From: Lysobacter oculi
GTDB taxonomy: Bacteria; Pseudomonadota; Gammaproteobacteria; Xanthomonadales; Xanthomonadaceae
NCBI RefSeq assembly: GCF_003293695.1
Contig: NZ_CP029556.1
Location: 320,001 to 384,000 of the forward strand
Direction: 5' to 3'
DNA length: 64,000 bases
Under the pieces are notes generated by a model. The model saw nothing but the letters and a program-made list of their open reading frames with translations. It ran no database searches and had not been told where the DNA came from. Each line of letters begins with the position of its first letter. Within the stretch, counting starts at the first letter, position 1. The position numbers were made by a program, and so were the translations under genes. Positions 25,973-35,360 of the stretch are shown here, in pieces.

Positions 25973-26479
25973 ATGAATCCGCTTCGCTGGTCCTTCCGCA
26001 TGCGTTTCCTGTTGGGTTTCCTGGCCTGCGCGGGCCTGATCGGGCTGGCGGTATTCCTGCAGGAAGCGCGTGGCTTGATGCCGTGTTCGTTCTGCATCCT
26101 GCAGCGCATCGCGTTCGCGGCGCTGGGCATGGTGTTCCTGATCGGCGGGCTGCATGCACCCGGCCCGGGCACGGCGATGCGCAAGGCCTACGGCGTGCTG
26201 GCGGCGATCGCGGCGCTGGTGGGCGTGGGCATCGCCGGGCGCCATGTCTGGGTGCAGGTGTTTCCGCCGGAGCTGTCCACCTGCGGCGGCGGGCTGGAAT
26301 TCCTGGCCGCGGTCAATGGCTGGTCGGGCGCGATCCGCAAGGTGCTGACCGCCAGCGGTGACTGCAGCAATGTCGAATATTTCCTTGGGATGAGCATTCC
26401 GATGTGGGCGCTGATCTGGTTCGTGGCGCTGGGCGCATGGGCGCTGGTAGCGGCGTTCGGCCGGACGGGTCGTCGATGA
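25973..26479 (+). CDS. dsbB: Disulfide bond formation protein B
   Basis: Inner-membrane quinone reductase that reoxidises DsbA, 168 aa, with four hydrophobic segments. The two redox pairs are seen: Cys38-Cys41 in MPCSFC, and Cys104 and Cys131 in the second periplasmic loop, close to E. coli spacing. QR after the first pair (CILQR) is the quinone-site motif. The start is ATG 25973 or 25970. The stop overlaps the next gene. Confidence 0.94.
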   Translation: MNPLRWSFRMRFLLGFLACAGLIGLAVFLQEARGLMPCSFCILQRIAFAALGMVFLIGGLHAPGPGTAMRKAYGVLAAIAALVGVGIAGRHVWVQVFPPELSTCGGGLEFLAAVNGWSGAIRKVLTASGDCSNVEYFLGMSIPMWALIWFVALGAWALVAAFGRTGRR

Positions 26480-27870
26480 TGCGCATCCAGCCCGCGCCAC
26501 AGGCCGTGCAGCTGCCGGAGAACTGGACGCCCGGTTCCTGGCGCACGCTGCCGGCCGCACAGCAACCGGTCTATCCCGATGCCGGGGCGCTCGCGCTCGC
26601 GCTGGAAGAACTGCACGCGCTGCCGCCGCTGGTGACTTCGTGGGAAATCCTGTCGCTGCGCCAGCAGCTGGCCGATGCGCAGGAGGGCCGCCGCTTCCTG
26701 TTGCAGGGCGGTGATTGCTGCGAGAACTTCGCGTATTGCCGCCCGGGCATCATCACCAACCGGCTCAAGGTGTTGCTGCAGATGAGCCTGGTGCTGGTGC
26801 ATGCGCTGCGGATGCCGGTGCTGCGGGTCGGGCGCTTTGCCGGCCAGTACGCCAAGCCGCGTTCGTCCGAGATGGAGACGCGCGATGGCGTGACGCTGCC
26901 GAGCTATCGCGGCGACATCGTCAACGCGCCGGAATTCGATGCCGCCGCGCGTGCGCCGGACCCGCAACGCATGATCGCCGCGCATTCGCGCTCGGCGCTG
27001 ACGATCAACTTCGTGCGTTCGCTGATCGATGGCGGGTTCGCCGACCTCCACCATCCCGGCAACTGGGACCTGTCGTGGGTGACGCATTCGCCGCTGGCCG
27101 ACGAATACCACCGTATCGTGGCCGGCATCGCCGATGCGATGCGCTTCATGGAAACGCTCTCGGGCGAGCCGGCGCACAACCTGGACCGCGTCGACTTCTT
27201 CACTTCCCACGAAGCGCTGCTGCTGCCGTACGAGCAGGCGCTGACCCGGCAGGTGCCGCGGCAGTGGGGCTGGTTCAACCTCGGCACGCATTTCCCGTGG
27301 ATCGGGATGCGCACGGCGGCGCTGGATGGCGCCCACGTCGAATACTTCCGCGGCATCCGCAACCCGGTGGCGGTGAAGGTGGGGCCGACGATGGGCGTCG
27401 ATCACCTGCGTCGCCTGATCGAAGTGCTCAACCCCGACAACGAAGCCGGCCGCCTGACGTTGATCCATCGCATGGGTGCGCAGACCATCGCCGACAACCT
27501 GCCGCCCCTGCTGGACGCGGTGAAGCGCGAAGGCGCGCGCGTGCTCTGGGTCTGCGACCCGATGCACGGCAATACCGAAAACAGCAGCAACGGCTACAAG
27601 ACGCGTCGCTTCGGCAACATCCGTTCGGAGATCGAGCAGGCGTTCGACCTGCATGCCGCGGCGGGCACGCGACTCGGCGGCATCCATCTGGAGCTGACCG
27701 GCGAAGACGTCACCGAATGCACCGGTGGCGCGCGTGACCTGACCGACGCCGACCTCGAACGCGCCTACCACTCGACCGTCGATCCGCGCCTCAACTACGA
27801 GCAGGCGCTGGAGACGGCGATGCTGATCGGGCGCAAATACCAGCAGCTCGGGCAACCGGCGCAGCGCTGA
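26476..27870 (+). CDS. Class II 3-deoxy-7-phosphoheptulonate (DAHP) synthase
   Basis: First enzyme of the shikimate pathway, joining phosphoenolpyruvate and erythrose 4-phosphate; 464 aa. It is the plant-like class II type, unrelated in sequence to E. coli AroF/G/H. Signatures are LLQGGDCCENF with the metal-binding cysteine, KVGPTMGVDHL, CDPMHGNTENSSNGYKTR and GGIHLELTGEDVTECTGG. ATG 26476 overlaps the dsbB stop by 4 nt (ATGA), so the two genes are coupled. Class II enzymes can also act in secondary metabolism; nothing nearby suggests that. Confidence 0.95.
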   Translation: MMRIQPAPQAVQLPENWTPGSWRTLPAAQQPVYPDAGALALALEELHALPPLVTSWEILSLRQQLADAQEGRRFLLQGGDCCENFAYCRPGIITNRLKVLLQMSLVLVHALRMPVLRVGRFAGQYAKPRSSEMETRDGVTLPSYRGDIVNAPEFDAAARAPDPQRMIAAHSRSALTINFVRSLIDGGFADLHHPGNWDLSWVTHSPLADEYHRIVAGIADAMRFMETLSGEPAHNLDRVDFFTSHEALLLPYEQALTRQVPRQWGWFNLGTHFPWIGMRTAALDGAHVEYFRGIRNPVAVKVGPTMGVDHLRRLIEVLNPDNEAGRLTLIHRMGAQTIADNLPPLLDAVKREGARVLWVCDPMHGNTENSSNGYKTRRFGNIRSEIEQAFDLHAAAGTRLGGIHLELTGEDVTECTGGARDLTDADLERAYHSTVDPRLNYEQALETAMLIGRKYQQLGQPAQR

Positions 27871-27891
27871 ACCTGCGCCCCGGCAAAGCGC

Positions 27892-28386
27892 TCAGTGCGC
27901 CTGGGCGCGATGCCGCTTGAACAGGTCGCGCGCCAGCACCCAGACCACCACCACGTTGACGATCACCGCGACCGCTTCCAACCAATGGCGGTGGGTGAGG
28001 AAGGCGGTGACGTCGAAGGGCAGGTAGGCCGCCGCCGACACGCAGCCCAGCCACGAGGCCCAGGCCTTGGCGCGCCACAGGCCCCAGCCTTCCAGCAGGT
28101 GCAGCAGCCCGTAGAGCGCGGCGATGCCGGCCGCGACATGGATGCCGGTGGGGTTGATGACGCCCGCCAGCCAGCCGGTGACGCCACTGGTCGGGTCCAG
28201 CTGGAAGTGCTCGATCAGCGCGTGCAGCCAGCGTCGCAGCGGGGCGGGGCCGAGGATCTCCAGCCCGCTCGCCGCCACCAGTGCCAGCGCGCCCTTGGCC
28301 ATCTCGACCACGGCGATGACATGGAGGCCCGGATGCGCGTGCGGATCCGGGTTGTAGGGCGCGTCGGCGGGGGCTTCGTCGTGCAT
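27892..28386 (-). CDS. DUF2127-family membrane protein
   Basis: 164-aa inner-membrane protein of unknown function with about four hydrophobic stretches (HVIAVVEMAKGALALVAASG, a GIHVAAGIAALYGLLHLLEG segment, a third at SWLGCVSAAAYLPFDV, and VAVIVNVVVVWVLARDL). The pattern fits DUF2127. The start is ATG at 28386 on the minus strand; a GTG lies one codon upstream. It follows typA by 37 nt on the same strand and may be co-transcribed. It converges with the DAHP synthase gene. Confidence 0.75.
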   Translation of the reverse strand: MHDEAPADAPYNPDPHAHPGLHVIAVVEMAKGALALVAASGLEILGPAPLRRWLHALIEHFQLDPTSGVTGWLAGVINPTGIHVAAGIAALYGLLHLLEGWGLWRAKAWASWLGCVSAAAYLPFDVTAFLTHRHWLEAVAVIVNVVVVWVLARDLFKRHRAQAH

Positions 28387-28423
28387 CACGTGGAGATGAC
28401 GCCGCCCGCCGCCGCTTTCAAGC

Positions 28424-30268
28424 TCAGGCCGAGCGGCTGGCGCGCTTGCGGTCGTTCTCGGTGCGGAACTTCTTGCGCAGGCGGATCTGGCGCGGGGTCA
28501 CTTCCACCAGTTCATCGTCGTCGATGAATTCCAGCGCCTGTTCCAGCGAGAACTTGATCGCCGGGATCAGGCCTTCGTCCTTGTCGGTGCCGGAGGCGCG
28601 GAAGTTGGTCAGCTGCTTGCCGCGCAGGGCGTTGACGGTGAGGTCGTTGTCCTTGGCGTTGATGCCGACGATCTGGCCTTCGTAGATTTCCTCGCCCGGT
28701 TCGATGAAGAGGCGGCCGCGTTCCTGCATCGCGATCTGCGCATAGGCCGGCGAGGGGCCGGTGCCGTTGGAGATCAGCACGCCGTTCTGGCGCTGGCCGA
28801 TGGCGCCATCCGCCTTCGGGCCGTAATGGTCGAACACGTGGAACAGCAGGCCGGTGCCGGCGGTGAGCGTGCGGAATTCGGTCTGGAAGCCGATCAGGCC
28901 ACGCGCCGGGATGATGAACTCCATGCGCACGCGGCCCTTGCCGTCGGGTTCCATGTTCTGCAGCAGCGCCTTGCGCTCGCCGAGGCGGCCCATCACGCCG
29001 CCCTGGAACTGCTCTTCCAGATCGACGACGAGCTGCTCGTACGGCTCCTGCATCGCGCCATCGATCTCGCGCATGATCACTTCCGGGCGCGACACGGCGA
29101 GCTCGTAGCCTTCGCGGCGCATCGTCTCGATCAGGATCGACAGGTGCAGTTCGCCACGGCCGGACACCTTGAACTTGTCGGCGTCGCTGGTGTCCTCGAC
29201 CTTCAGCGCCACGTTGTGCGCGGTTTCGCGGGTCAGGCGGTCACGCAGCTGGCGGCTGGTCAGGAACTTGCCGCCCGAACGATCCTTCACGCCGGCGAAC
29301 GGCGAATCGTTGACCTGGAAGGTCATCGAGATGGTCGGCTCATCGACCGACAGCACTTCGAGCTGCTCGACGGCAGACGGGTCGCACACGGTCTCGGAAA
29401 TGCCGAGGTTCTCGATGCCGGAGAACGCGATGATGTCGCCGGCCTGCGCTTCCGGCACTTCGATGCGGTCCAGGCCCATGAAGCCGAGCACCTGCAGCAC
29501 CTTGCCGTTGCGGGTCTTGCCGTCGGTGCCGATCACCGTCACCTGCTGGTTGGTCTTGACCTTGCCGCGCTGGATGCGGCCCACGCCGATCACGCCGACG
29601 TAGTTGTTGTAGTCGAGGCTGGTCACGCGCATCTGGAACGGGCCTTCCTCGCTGACCGGCGGCACCGACACGTGCTGGATGATCGCCTGGAACAGCGGGG
29701 TCATGTCGCCTTCGCGCACGGACTCGTCCATGCCGGCGTAACCGTTCAGGCCGGAGGCGTAGACCACCGGGAAATCGAGCTGCTCGTCGGTCGCGCCGAG
29801 GCGGTCGAACAGGTCGAAGGTCTGGTCCAGCACCCACGCCGGGCGCGCACCCGGGCGGTCCACCTTGTTGATGACGACGATCGGCTTGAAGCCCATCGCG
29901 AACGCCTTCTGCGTCACGAAGCGCGTCTGCGGCATCGGGCCGTCCATCGCGTCGACCAGGATCAGCACCGAATCCACCATCGACAGCACGCGCTCCACCT
30001 CGCCACCGAAGTCGGCGTGGCCGGGGGTGTCGACGATGTTGATGCGGAATTCCTCGCCCTCGGGCGACTTCCACTTGATCGCGGTGTTCTTCGAAAGAAT
30101 CGTGATGCCGCGTTCTTTTTCGATGTCGCCGCTGTCCATCACGCGATCCGCCAGCACCGTGCGTTCGTCGAACGTATCGGATTGCTTGAGCAGCTGGTCG
30201 ACGAGGGTGGTCTTGCCGTGGTCGACGTGGGCGACAATGGCGATGTTGCGGAGGTTTTGGATGGACAT
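28424..30268 (-). CDS. typA: Ribosome-associated GTPase TypA/BipA
   Basis: Translational GTPase of the EF-G family that helps 50S assembly under stress and cold, 614 aa. The G motifs are [31 protein letters not shown] and [11 protein letters not shown]-terminal features specific to BipA include [23 protein letters not shown] and [18 protein letters not shown] box lies 57 nt upstream on the minus strand. Confidence 0.97.
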   Translation of the reverse strand: MSIQNLRNIAIVAHVDHGKTTLVDQLLKQSDTFDERTVLADRVMDSGDIEKERGITILSKNTAIKWKSPEGEEFRINIVDTPGHADFGGEVERVLSMVDSVLILVDAMDGPMPQTRFVTQKAFAMGFKPIVVINKVDRPGARPAWVLDQTFDLFDRLGATDEQLDFPVVYASGLNGYAGMDESVREGDMTPLFQAIIQHVSVPPVSEEGPFQMRVTSLDYNNYVGVIGVGRIQRGKVKTNQQVTVIGTDGKTRNGKVLQVLGFMGLDRIEVPEAQAGDIIAFSGIENLGISETVCDPSAVEQLEVLSVDEPTISMTFQVNDSPFAGVKDRSGGKFLTSRQLRDRLTRETAHNVALKVEDTSDADKFKVSGRGELHLSILIETMRREGYELAVSRPEVIMREIDGAMQEPYEQLVVDLEEQFQGGVMGRLGERKALLQNMEPDGKGRVRMEFIIPARGLIGFQTEFRTLTAGTGLLFHVFDHYGPKADGAIGQRQNGVLISNGTGPSPAYAQIAMQERGRLFIEPGEEIYEGQIVGINAKDNDLTVNALRGKQLTNFRASGTDKDEGLIPAIKFSLEQALEFIDDDELVEVTPRQIRLRKKFRTENDRKRASRSA

Positions 30269-30324
30269 CGGGAAAGGGCCACGAGCAGCGGGCTGCGGCC
30301 AAGGGTAGTTGGGGAAGGGGCGGT

Positions 30325-30330
30325 ATTATA
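30325..30330 (-). promoter_or_regulatory. -10 element (TATAAT) for typA
   Basis: The minus strand reads TATAAT, a perfect -10 hexamer, about 57 nt before the typA start. No good -35 is visible at 16-18 nt. The stretch is almost palindromic (TATTATA), so it might also serve the divergent + strand gene at 30359. Confidence 0.5.
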
Positions 30331-30358
30331 ACTGCACGACTGTGGCAGGAACCGACTG

Positions 30359-30586
30359 ATGGACACGACCGTTTCACGCCCCCGCCGCTGGGGTTGGCTG
30401 GCCCTCGATCTGGCTGGCTCCGCCGCGCTGGTGCTGGGCATGCTGGCCCTCGTCGCCCCCGATACCGCCGCCGCCATCGGCCTGCCGGCCCGCTGGGGCT
30501 GGCCCTTGATCATCGTCGGCGCCATCGCCATGTCATGGGCGATGCTGCTGTTCATCCGCCAGTCGCGTGCCGCGCGCACGCCCTGA
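30359..30586 (+). CDS. Small two-segment membrane protein
   Basis: 75 aa, with two hydrophobic helices (LALDLAGSAALVLGMLALV and PLIIVGAIAMSWAMLLFI) flanked by basic ends, so both termini are probably cytoplasmic. No family recognised. It lies divergent to typA and 24 nt upstream of ppiB, so co-transcription with ppiB is likely. ATG 30359 is the only sensible start. Confidence 0.65.
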   Translation: MDTTVSRPRRWGWLALDLAGSAALVLGMLALVAPDTAAAIGLPARWGWPLIIVGAIAMSWAMLLFIRQSRAARTP

Positions 30587-30610
30587 CCATCCATTCCCAA
30601 GGAGAACCCC

Positions 30611-31105
30611 ATGGCCCTCACCGCCACCATCGACACCGACCGCGGCCCGATCAAGCTGGAGCTGTACCCCGAGAAGGCACCGCTGACCGTGGCCAACTTC
30701 GTCAACCTGGCCAAGCGCGGCTTCTATGACGGGCTCAACTTCCACCGCGTGATCGACAGCTTCATGATCCAGGGCGGCTGCCCGCAGGGCCGTGGCACCG
30801 GCGGCCCGGGCTACAAGTTCGAAGACGAGACCCGCAACGGCGTGCCGCACCAGCGGGGTTCGCTGTCGATGGCCAATGCCGGCCCCAACACCAACGGCAG
30901 CCAGTTCTTCATCACCCACATCAAGACCGACTGGCTGGACGGCAAGCACACCGTCTTCGGCCAGGTGCTGGAAGGGCAGGACATCGTCGACAGCGTCCGC
31001 CAGGGCGATGCGATCAAGTCGATCCGCATCGAGGGCGATGCCGACGCCGCGCTGGCCGCCAAGGCCGACCGTGTCGAGGAGTGGAACAAGCTCCTCTCCG
31101 CCTGA
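30611..31105 (+). CDS. ppiB: Cytoplasmic peptidyl-prolyl isomerase B (cyclophilin)
   Basis: Cyclophilin-type proline isomerase, 164 aa, with no signal peptide, so cytoplasmic. The catalytic core is seen in [20 protein letters not shown], the arginine being essential in the family, and in [25 protein letters not shown] lies at good distance before ATG 30611. An intrinsic terminator follows. Confidence 0.96.
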   Translation: MALTATIDTDRGPIKLELYPEKAPLTVANFVNLAKRGFYDGLNFHRVIDSFMIQGGCPQGRGTGGPGYKFEDETRNGVPHQRGSLSMANAGPNTNGSQFFITHIKTDWLDGKHTVFGQVLEGQDIVDSVRQGDAIKSIRIEGDADAALAAKADRVEEWNKLLSA

Positions 31106-31112
31106 TCCACCG

Positions 31113-31142
31113 GGGCCGGCCATTGCGCCGGCCCTTCTGTTT
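31113..31142 (+). terminator. Intrinsic terminator after ppiB
   Basis: GGGCCGGC (31113-31120) pairs with GCCGGCCC (31127-31134), loop CATTGC, followed by TTCTGTTT. An 8-bp GC stem with a T-rich tail. Confidence 0.75.
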
Positions 31143-31156
31143 CCGGAGGCCGCGCC

Positions 31157-31402
31157 ATGCACGACATCGACATGTTCCGGGCGTTCCTGGGCTGGGCCGC
31201 GCTGCTCAACTACGCGGTGCTGATCGTCTGGTTCGCGGCCTTCACGCTGGCCGGTGACGCGCTCTACCGTCTGCACGCGCGCTGGTTCCGCCTCCCGCGC
31301 GAGACTTTCGATGCGCTGCATTACGGTGGCATGGCGGTCTACAAGATCGGCGTGCTGCTGCTGTTCCTGGTGCCGTGGCTGGTGCTGACCGTGTTCTTCT
31401 GA
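31157..31402 (+). CDS. Small membrane protein, DUF6868-like
   Basis: 81 aa with two hydrophobic helices (AALLNYAVLIVWFAAFTL and IGVLLLFLVPWLVLTVFF) joined by a basic loop containing YRLHARWFRLPRETFDALHYGGMA. The loop resembles the DUF6868 family from memory; I could not check. The function is unknown. ATG 31157 follows CCGGAGG. It precedes the lipoprotein gene by about 16 nt. Confidence 0.7.
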   Translation: MHDIDMFRAFLGWAALLNYAVLIVWFAAFTLAGDALYRLHARWFRLPRETFDALHYGGMAVYKIGVLLLFLVPWLVLTVFF

Positions 31403-31418
31403 CCGATCCGGAGTGGGG

Positions 31419-32237
31419 ATGATGCGCAGGGATGCCGATGACAAGTGGTTGAAGTACGCGATGCTCGCGCTGTGCCTGCTGGTGCTGGCGGCCTGCAAGC
31501 CACGCGCGTCCGGTGAGCCGGTCGAGGCGCCCGGCGGCACGGCCGGCGTGCCGGTCGACGAGGACCGCGCGAAGTACGAATTCGTGGCGATGATCGACGG
31601 CGTCTGGCGCACGCAGCAAGAGCACGTGGCTGAAGAGGATGAAACCATCTTCCGGCTCGGACACATGGTGGACACCGCCATGTTCGTCAACCGCAACGGC
31701 GTGGGTATGGATGTGCTGACCGACCAGGTGAACCTGGCGAACCAGAGCATCACGTTCGGGTTCCGCGAATCACCGACGAAGGAAAAGATGACGTTACGCC
31801 TGCTGCCCGAAGGCGAGGGGCTGCGGGTGACCTATGCCGATGGCAGGACCGAAACGCTGACATTCCTGCGCGACTGGAACGATCTGGACACCGCGCTGGT
31901 GCAGGCAGCGGAAGAGAAACCGATGCTGTCCACGGCCATCGGGCAGCTGAATGCGGCGCCCATCACCGGCTGGGCCAGCACGGTGGACTGCAACGCCGCC
32001 AGCGAATTCCGCGCCCGCACCGTCTGCAAGAACGAGGACCTGCTGCGCCTGGACCGCGACATGGCGTCGCGCTTCAAGACCTTGGGCGAGCGGGGCGTGG
32101 ATGCCGCGACGACCCGGGCCGCCGCCATCAAGCAGCTGGATGCCTGCAACGACAGCCTGTGCCTGGCCAAGGCCTATGGCGACTGGATCCGCTACATCGA
32201 CCAGAACTACGCGACCGGCGAGCCCGTCACGGAATAG
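31419..32237 (+). CDS. Lipoprotein with LprI-like C-terminal domain
   Basis: 272-aa predicted lipoprotein. A signal sequence (LKYAMLALCLLVLAAC) ends in the lipobox LAAC. The first two thirds, about residues 45-180, resemble no family I know. The last 75 residues (DCNAASEFRARTVCKNEDLLRLDRDMASRF onward, with CNDSLCLAKAY) have the four-cysteine helical pattern of the LprI-type lysozyme-inhibitor family. A role in envelope protection is inference. The start is ATG 31419 or 31422; GTG 31413 is also in frame. Confidence 0.7.
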   Translation: MMRRDADDKWLKYAMLALCLLVLAACKPRASGEPVEAPGGTAGVPVDEDRAKYEFVAMIDGVWRTQQEHVAEEDETIFRLGHMVDTAMFVNRNGVGMDVLTDQVNLANQSITFGFRESPTKEKMTLRLLPEGEGLRVTYADGRTETLTFLRDWNDLDTALVQAAEEKPMLSTAIGQLNAAPITGWASTVDCNAASEFRARTVCKNEDLLRLDRDMASRFKTLGERGVDAATTRAAAIKQLDACNDSLCLAKAYGDWIRYIDQNYATGEPVTE

Positions 32238-32392
32238 TGTGGGTCGTTGTATCCGCTGGCCGGACCGCGGCCCGGGCCAGCTTTGTTGGACCTTGGTTGA
32301 AGGCGGTCGGGCCAAGGTGGCGTGTTAATATTTTGGGCTCCCGGGGCCGGCGCCGCCGCGTCCCCCATGCAGGAAATCCCGGAGATTCCCCC

Positions 32393-33592
32393 ATGCCCCA
32401 GCTTGCCCAGCGCATCGGTCGCGCCAAGCCCAGCGCCATCATGCAGGTCGCCGAAAAGGCCAAGAAACTGAAGGCCGAAGGCCGCGACATCGTCAGCTTC
32501 TCCATCGGCGTGCCGAACTTCCTGCCCGGTCCGCATGTCTATGAGGCCGCGCGCGAGGCCTTGTCGAAGGACAGCGGCCAGTACGGCAGCAACCGCGGTT
32601 CGGATGCGCTGCTGGATGCCTTCCTCAAGCACATCGAACAGATCGGCCTGACCGGCTACGCGCGCGCCAACTGCGCGACCGGCGTCGGTGCCAAGCATGT
32701 CATCTACAACCTGGCCGAAGCGCTGCTGGACGAGGGTGACGCGATCGCCTTCGCCATTCCGTACTGGACCAGCTATCTCGACATCGCCGAGATCGTCAAC
32801 GCGAAGATCGACCTGCTGCCGTGCCCGCCGGAGCAGGATTACAAGATCACCCCGGCCCAGCTCGACGCCGCGCTGGCGAAGAAGCCCAAGGTGTTCCTGT
32901 TCAACAACCCGAACAACCCGACCGGCATGGTCTACACGCGCGAGGAAATTTCCGCGTTGGCCGATGTCATCGCGAAATATCCCGATACGTGGGTGATCAC
33001 CGACGACATCTACAACCGGATGGTGTTCGACGGCATCGGCTACCACAACTTCGTGCAGGCGCGCCCGGAACTGCGCGACCGCGTCATCTTCATCGACTCG
33101 CTGTCCAAGACCTACGGCATGCCGGGCTGGCGCGTGGGCTTCATGGCCGGGCCGGAAGTGGTGGCGAATGCCGTGACCACGATGAACTCCAACCACATCA
33201 CCAACCTGCCGGAAGTGACCGTGGCCGCGGCCATCGCCGCGTTGTCCGGGCCGCAGGACGTGCCGACGGAGAAGTGCGCCGAGTTCCAGGCCAAGCGCGA
33301 CCAAGTGATGGAGGTGATGAACGCCATTCCCGGCATCGTCTGCCCGCGTCCGCAGGGTGCGTTCTACGTGTTCCCCGATGTCAGCGCGTATTACGGCAAG
33401 TCGCACGGCGGCAAGGTCATCGCCAACGACGTCGACCTGTGCAGCGCGCTGCTCGAAGCCAAGGGCGTGGCCTGCGTGCCGGGCTCGGCGTTCGGCGAGC
33501 CGCGCAGCCTGCGCATCAGCTACACCTGCCCGACGCCGCAGCTGGCGCCCGGCCTGGCCCGTTTCAAGGAATTCTTCGCCGAGCTCGCCTGA
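32393..33592 (+). CDS. Class I pyridoxal-phosphate aminotransferase (aspartate/alanine type)
   Basis: 399-aa fold-type I aminotransferase, most like aspartate or alanine aminotransferases. The PLP lysine is Lys239 in SLSKTYGMPGWRVG. NNPNNPTGMVYTREE holds the cofactor-binding asparagine, and SLRISYTCP the substrate-carboxylate arginine. ATG 32393 is chosen because MPQLAQRIGRAKPSA matches the family start; the open frame upstream is atypical. Substrate preference cannot be decided from sequence alone. It sits 45 nt before mdh, suggesting linked malate, oxaloacetate and aspartate metabolism. Confidence 0.88.
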   Translation: MPQLAQRIGRAKPSAIMQVAEKAKKLKAEGRDIVSFSIGVPNFLPGPHVYEAAREALSKDSGQYGSNRGSDALLDAFLKHIEQIGLTGYARANCATGVGAKHVIYNLAEALLDEGDAIAFAIPYWTSYLDIAEIVNAKIDLLPCPPEQDYKITPAQLDAALAKKPKVFLFNNPNNPTGMVYTREEISALADVIAKYPDTWVITDDIYNRMVFDGIGYHNFVQARPELRDRVIFIDSLSKTYGMPGWRVGFMAGPEVVANAVTTMNSNHITNLPEVTVAAAIAALSGPQDVPTEKCAEFQAKRDQVMEVMNAIPGIVCPRPQGAFYVFPDVSAYYGKSHGGKVIANDVDLCSALLEAKGVACVPGSAFGEPRSLRISYTCPTPQLAPGLARFKEFFAELA

Positions 33593-33637
33593 GCCGGTCC
33601 CTCATCGTTCCATTCCACGCATCAGGAGTCCTCGTCC

Positions 33638-34621
33638 ATGAAAGCCCCCGTCCGCGTTGCCGTCACCGGTGCTGCCGGCCAGATCGGTTATGCCCTGCTG
33701 TTCCGCATCGCTTCCGGTGAAATGCTCGGCAAGGACCAGCCGGTAATTCTGCAGATGCTGGAACTGCCGCTGGAGAAGGCGCAGGCCGCGCTGAAGGGCG
33801 TGATGATGGAGCTTGAAGATTGCGCCTTCCCGCTGCTGGCCGGCATGGTCGGCACCGATGATCCGGAAGTCGCCTTCAAGGATGCCGACTACGCCCTGCT
33901 GGTCGGCGCGATGCCGCGCGGCCCGGGCATGGAGCGCAAGGACCTGCTGCTGAAGAACGCCGAGATCTTCACCGTGCAGGGCAAGGCGCTGGACAAGGTC
34001 GCCAGCCGCAACGTCAAGGTGCTGGTGGTCGGCAACCCGGCGAACACGAACGCCTACATCGCGATGAAGTCCGCGCCCAGCCTGCCGGCGAAGAACTTCA
34101 CCGCGATGCTGCGCCTGGACCACAACCGCGCGCTGTCGCAGCTGGCCAACAAGGCCGGCGTGCCGGTGGCCGACATCCGCAAGCTCGTCGTGTGGGGCAA
34201 CCACAGCCCGACGATGTACCCGGACTACCGCTTCGCGACCGTCGATGGCGCATCGCTGAAGGACAGGATCAACGACGCCGACTGGAACGCCAACACCTTC
34301 ATCCCGACCGTGGGCAAGCGCGGCGCTGCGATCATCGAAGCGCGCGGCCTGTCGTCGGCGGCATCGGCCGCCAACGCCGCCATCGACCACATGCGCGACT
34401 GGGCGCTCGGCAGCGATGGCGAATGGGTGACGATGGGCGTGCCGAGCGATGGCAGCTACGGCGTGCCGGAAGGCGTGATCTACGGCGTGCCGGTGATCAC
34501 CGCCAACGGCGAGTACACCGTGGTCAAGGACCTGCCGATCGACGATTTCAGCCGTGCGGCGATGGACAAGACGCTGGCCGAGCTCGAGGAAGAGCGCTCC
34601 GGCGTGGCCCACCTGCTCTGA
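33638..34621 (+). CDS. mdh: Malate dehydrogenase
   Basis: NAD-dependent malate dehydrogenase of the TCA cycle, 327 aa, of the larger cytosolic-type subgroup found in xanthomonads. The Rossmann motif is [11 protein letters not shown] near residue 9. Substrate arginines lie in [13 protein letters not shown], and the catalytic histidine is His189 in [17 protein letters not shown] precedes ATG 33638. A strong terminator follows. Confidence 0.97.
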   Translation: MKAPVRVAVTGAAGQIGYALLFRIASGEMLGKDQPVILQMLELPLEKAQAALKGVMMELEDCAFPLLAGMVGTDDPEVAFKDADYALLVGAMPRGPGMERKDLLLKNAEIFTVQGKALDKVASRNVKVLVVGNPANTNAYIAMKSAPSLPAKNFTAMLRLDHNRALSQLANKAGVPVADIRKLVVWGNHSPTMYPDYRFATVDGASLKDRINDADWNANTFIPTVGKRGAAIIEARGLSSAASAANAAIDHMRDWALGSDGEWVTMGVPSDGSYGVPEGVIYGVPVITANGEYTVVKDLPIDDFSRAAMDKTLAELEEERSGVAHLL

Positions 34622-34636
34622 TGCAGTGACGAATCG

Positions 34637-34667
34637 CGGGGAGGCTCAGGCCTCCCCGTTGTTTTTT
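34637..34667 (+). terminator. Intrinsic terminator after mdh
   Basis: CGGGGAGGC (34637-34645) and GCCTCCCCG (34650-34658) around TCAG, followed by TTGTTTTTT. Nine-base-pair stem with a strong U-tract. Confidence 0.92.
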
Positions 34668-34675
34668 GCGAAACC

Positions 34676-35305
34676 ATGTTGTCGATCCGCGATATCCCCC
34701 TGTTGTATGTCGATGCGCAGCTGCTGGTCATGGACAAGCCCGCCGGCCTGCTGTCCGTGCCCGGCCGCCTGCCCGAACACCACGACAGCGTGGCCTTGCG
34801 CGTACAGCAGCGCTTTCCCGAAGCGCTCATCGTGCATCGGCTGGACCAGGTCACCAGCGGCCTGATGGTGATGGCGCGTGATGCCGACACCCATCGCGCG
34901 CTGAGCCGCGCCTTCGCCGCCCGCGAGATCGATAAGCGCTACGAGGCGTGGGTGGAAGGCGTGGTGGCCGATGACGAAGGCGAGATCGACCTGCCGCTGG
35001 TCTGCGACTGGGACAACCGACCGCGCCAGGTGGTGGACCACGAGCGCGGCAAACCTTCGCTCACCCGCTGGAACGTGACGGCGCGTGATGCCGGCAACGC
35101 ACGCACGCGGCTCGAACTGACGCCCGTCACCGGTCGGAGCCACCAGTTGCGCGTGCATCTGGCCAGCCTGGGTCATCCGATCGTGGGCGATGTGTTCTAC
35201 GGCGCGACGCCGGCGCCGCGCACCTGCCTGCATGCGTCACGCATTGACTTCATCCATCCCGCGCTGGGCCAGCCGCTGTCGCTGGCTTCCACAGTGCCGT
35301 TCTGA
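34676..35305 (+). CDS. rluA: RluA-type pseudouridine synthase
   Basis: 209-aa pseudouridine synthase without an S4 domain, matching RluA (23S U746 and tRNA U32 in E. coli) in size and ends. The catalytic aspartate is Asp57 in [26 protein letters not shown] and [21 protein letters not shown] are the other family blocks. It begins 9 nt after the mdh terminator, so transcription must restart or read through. Confidence 0.88.
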   Translation: MLSIRDIPLLYVDAQLLVMDKPAGLLSVPGRLPEHHDSVALRVQQRFPEALIVHRLDQVTSGLMVMARDADTHRALSRAFAAREIDKRYEAWVEGVVADDEGEIDLPLVCDWDNRPRQVVDHERGKPSLTRWNVTARDAGNARTRLELTPVTGRSHQLRVHLASLGHPIVGDVFYGATPAPRTCLHASRIDFIHPALGQPLSLASTVPF

Positions 35306-35332
35306 ATCCGGCGCGGCCAACACGCGCTGCCG

Positions 35333-35338
35333 TAAAAT
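35333..35338 (+). promoter_or_regulatory. -10-like element (TAAAAT) before prpB
   Basis: TAAAAT lies 22 nt before the prpB ATG, leaving a very short leader. There is no good -35, so an activator may be needed. Pathway activators of the PrpR type exist in other bacteria, but none is encoded in this window. Confidence 0.3.
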
Positions 35339-35360
35339 CCCCTTTTCGAAGGAGTCCCGC

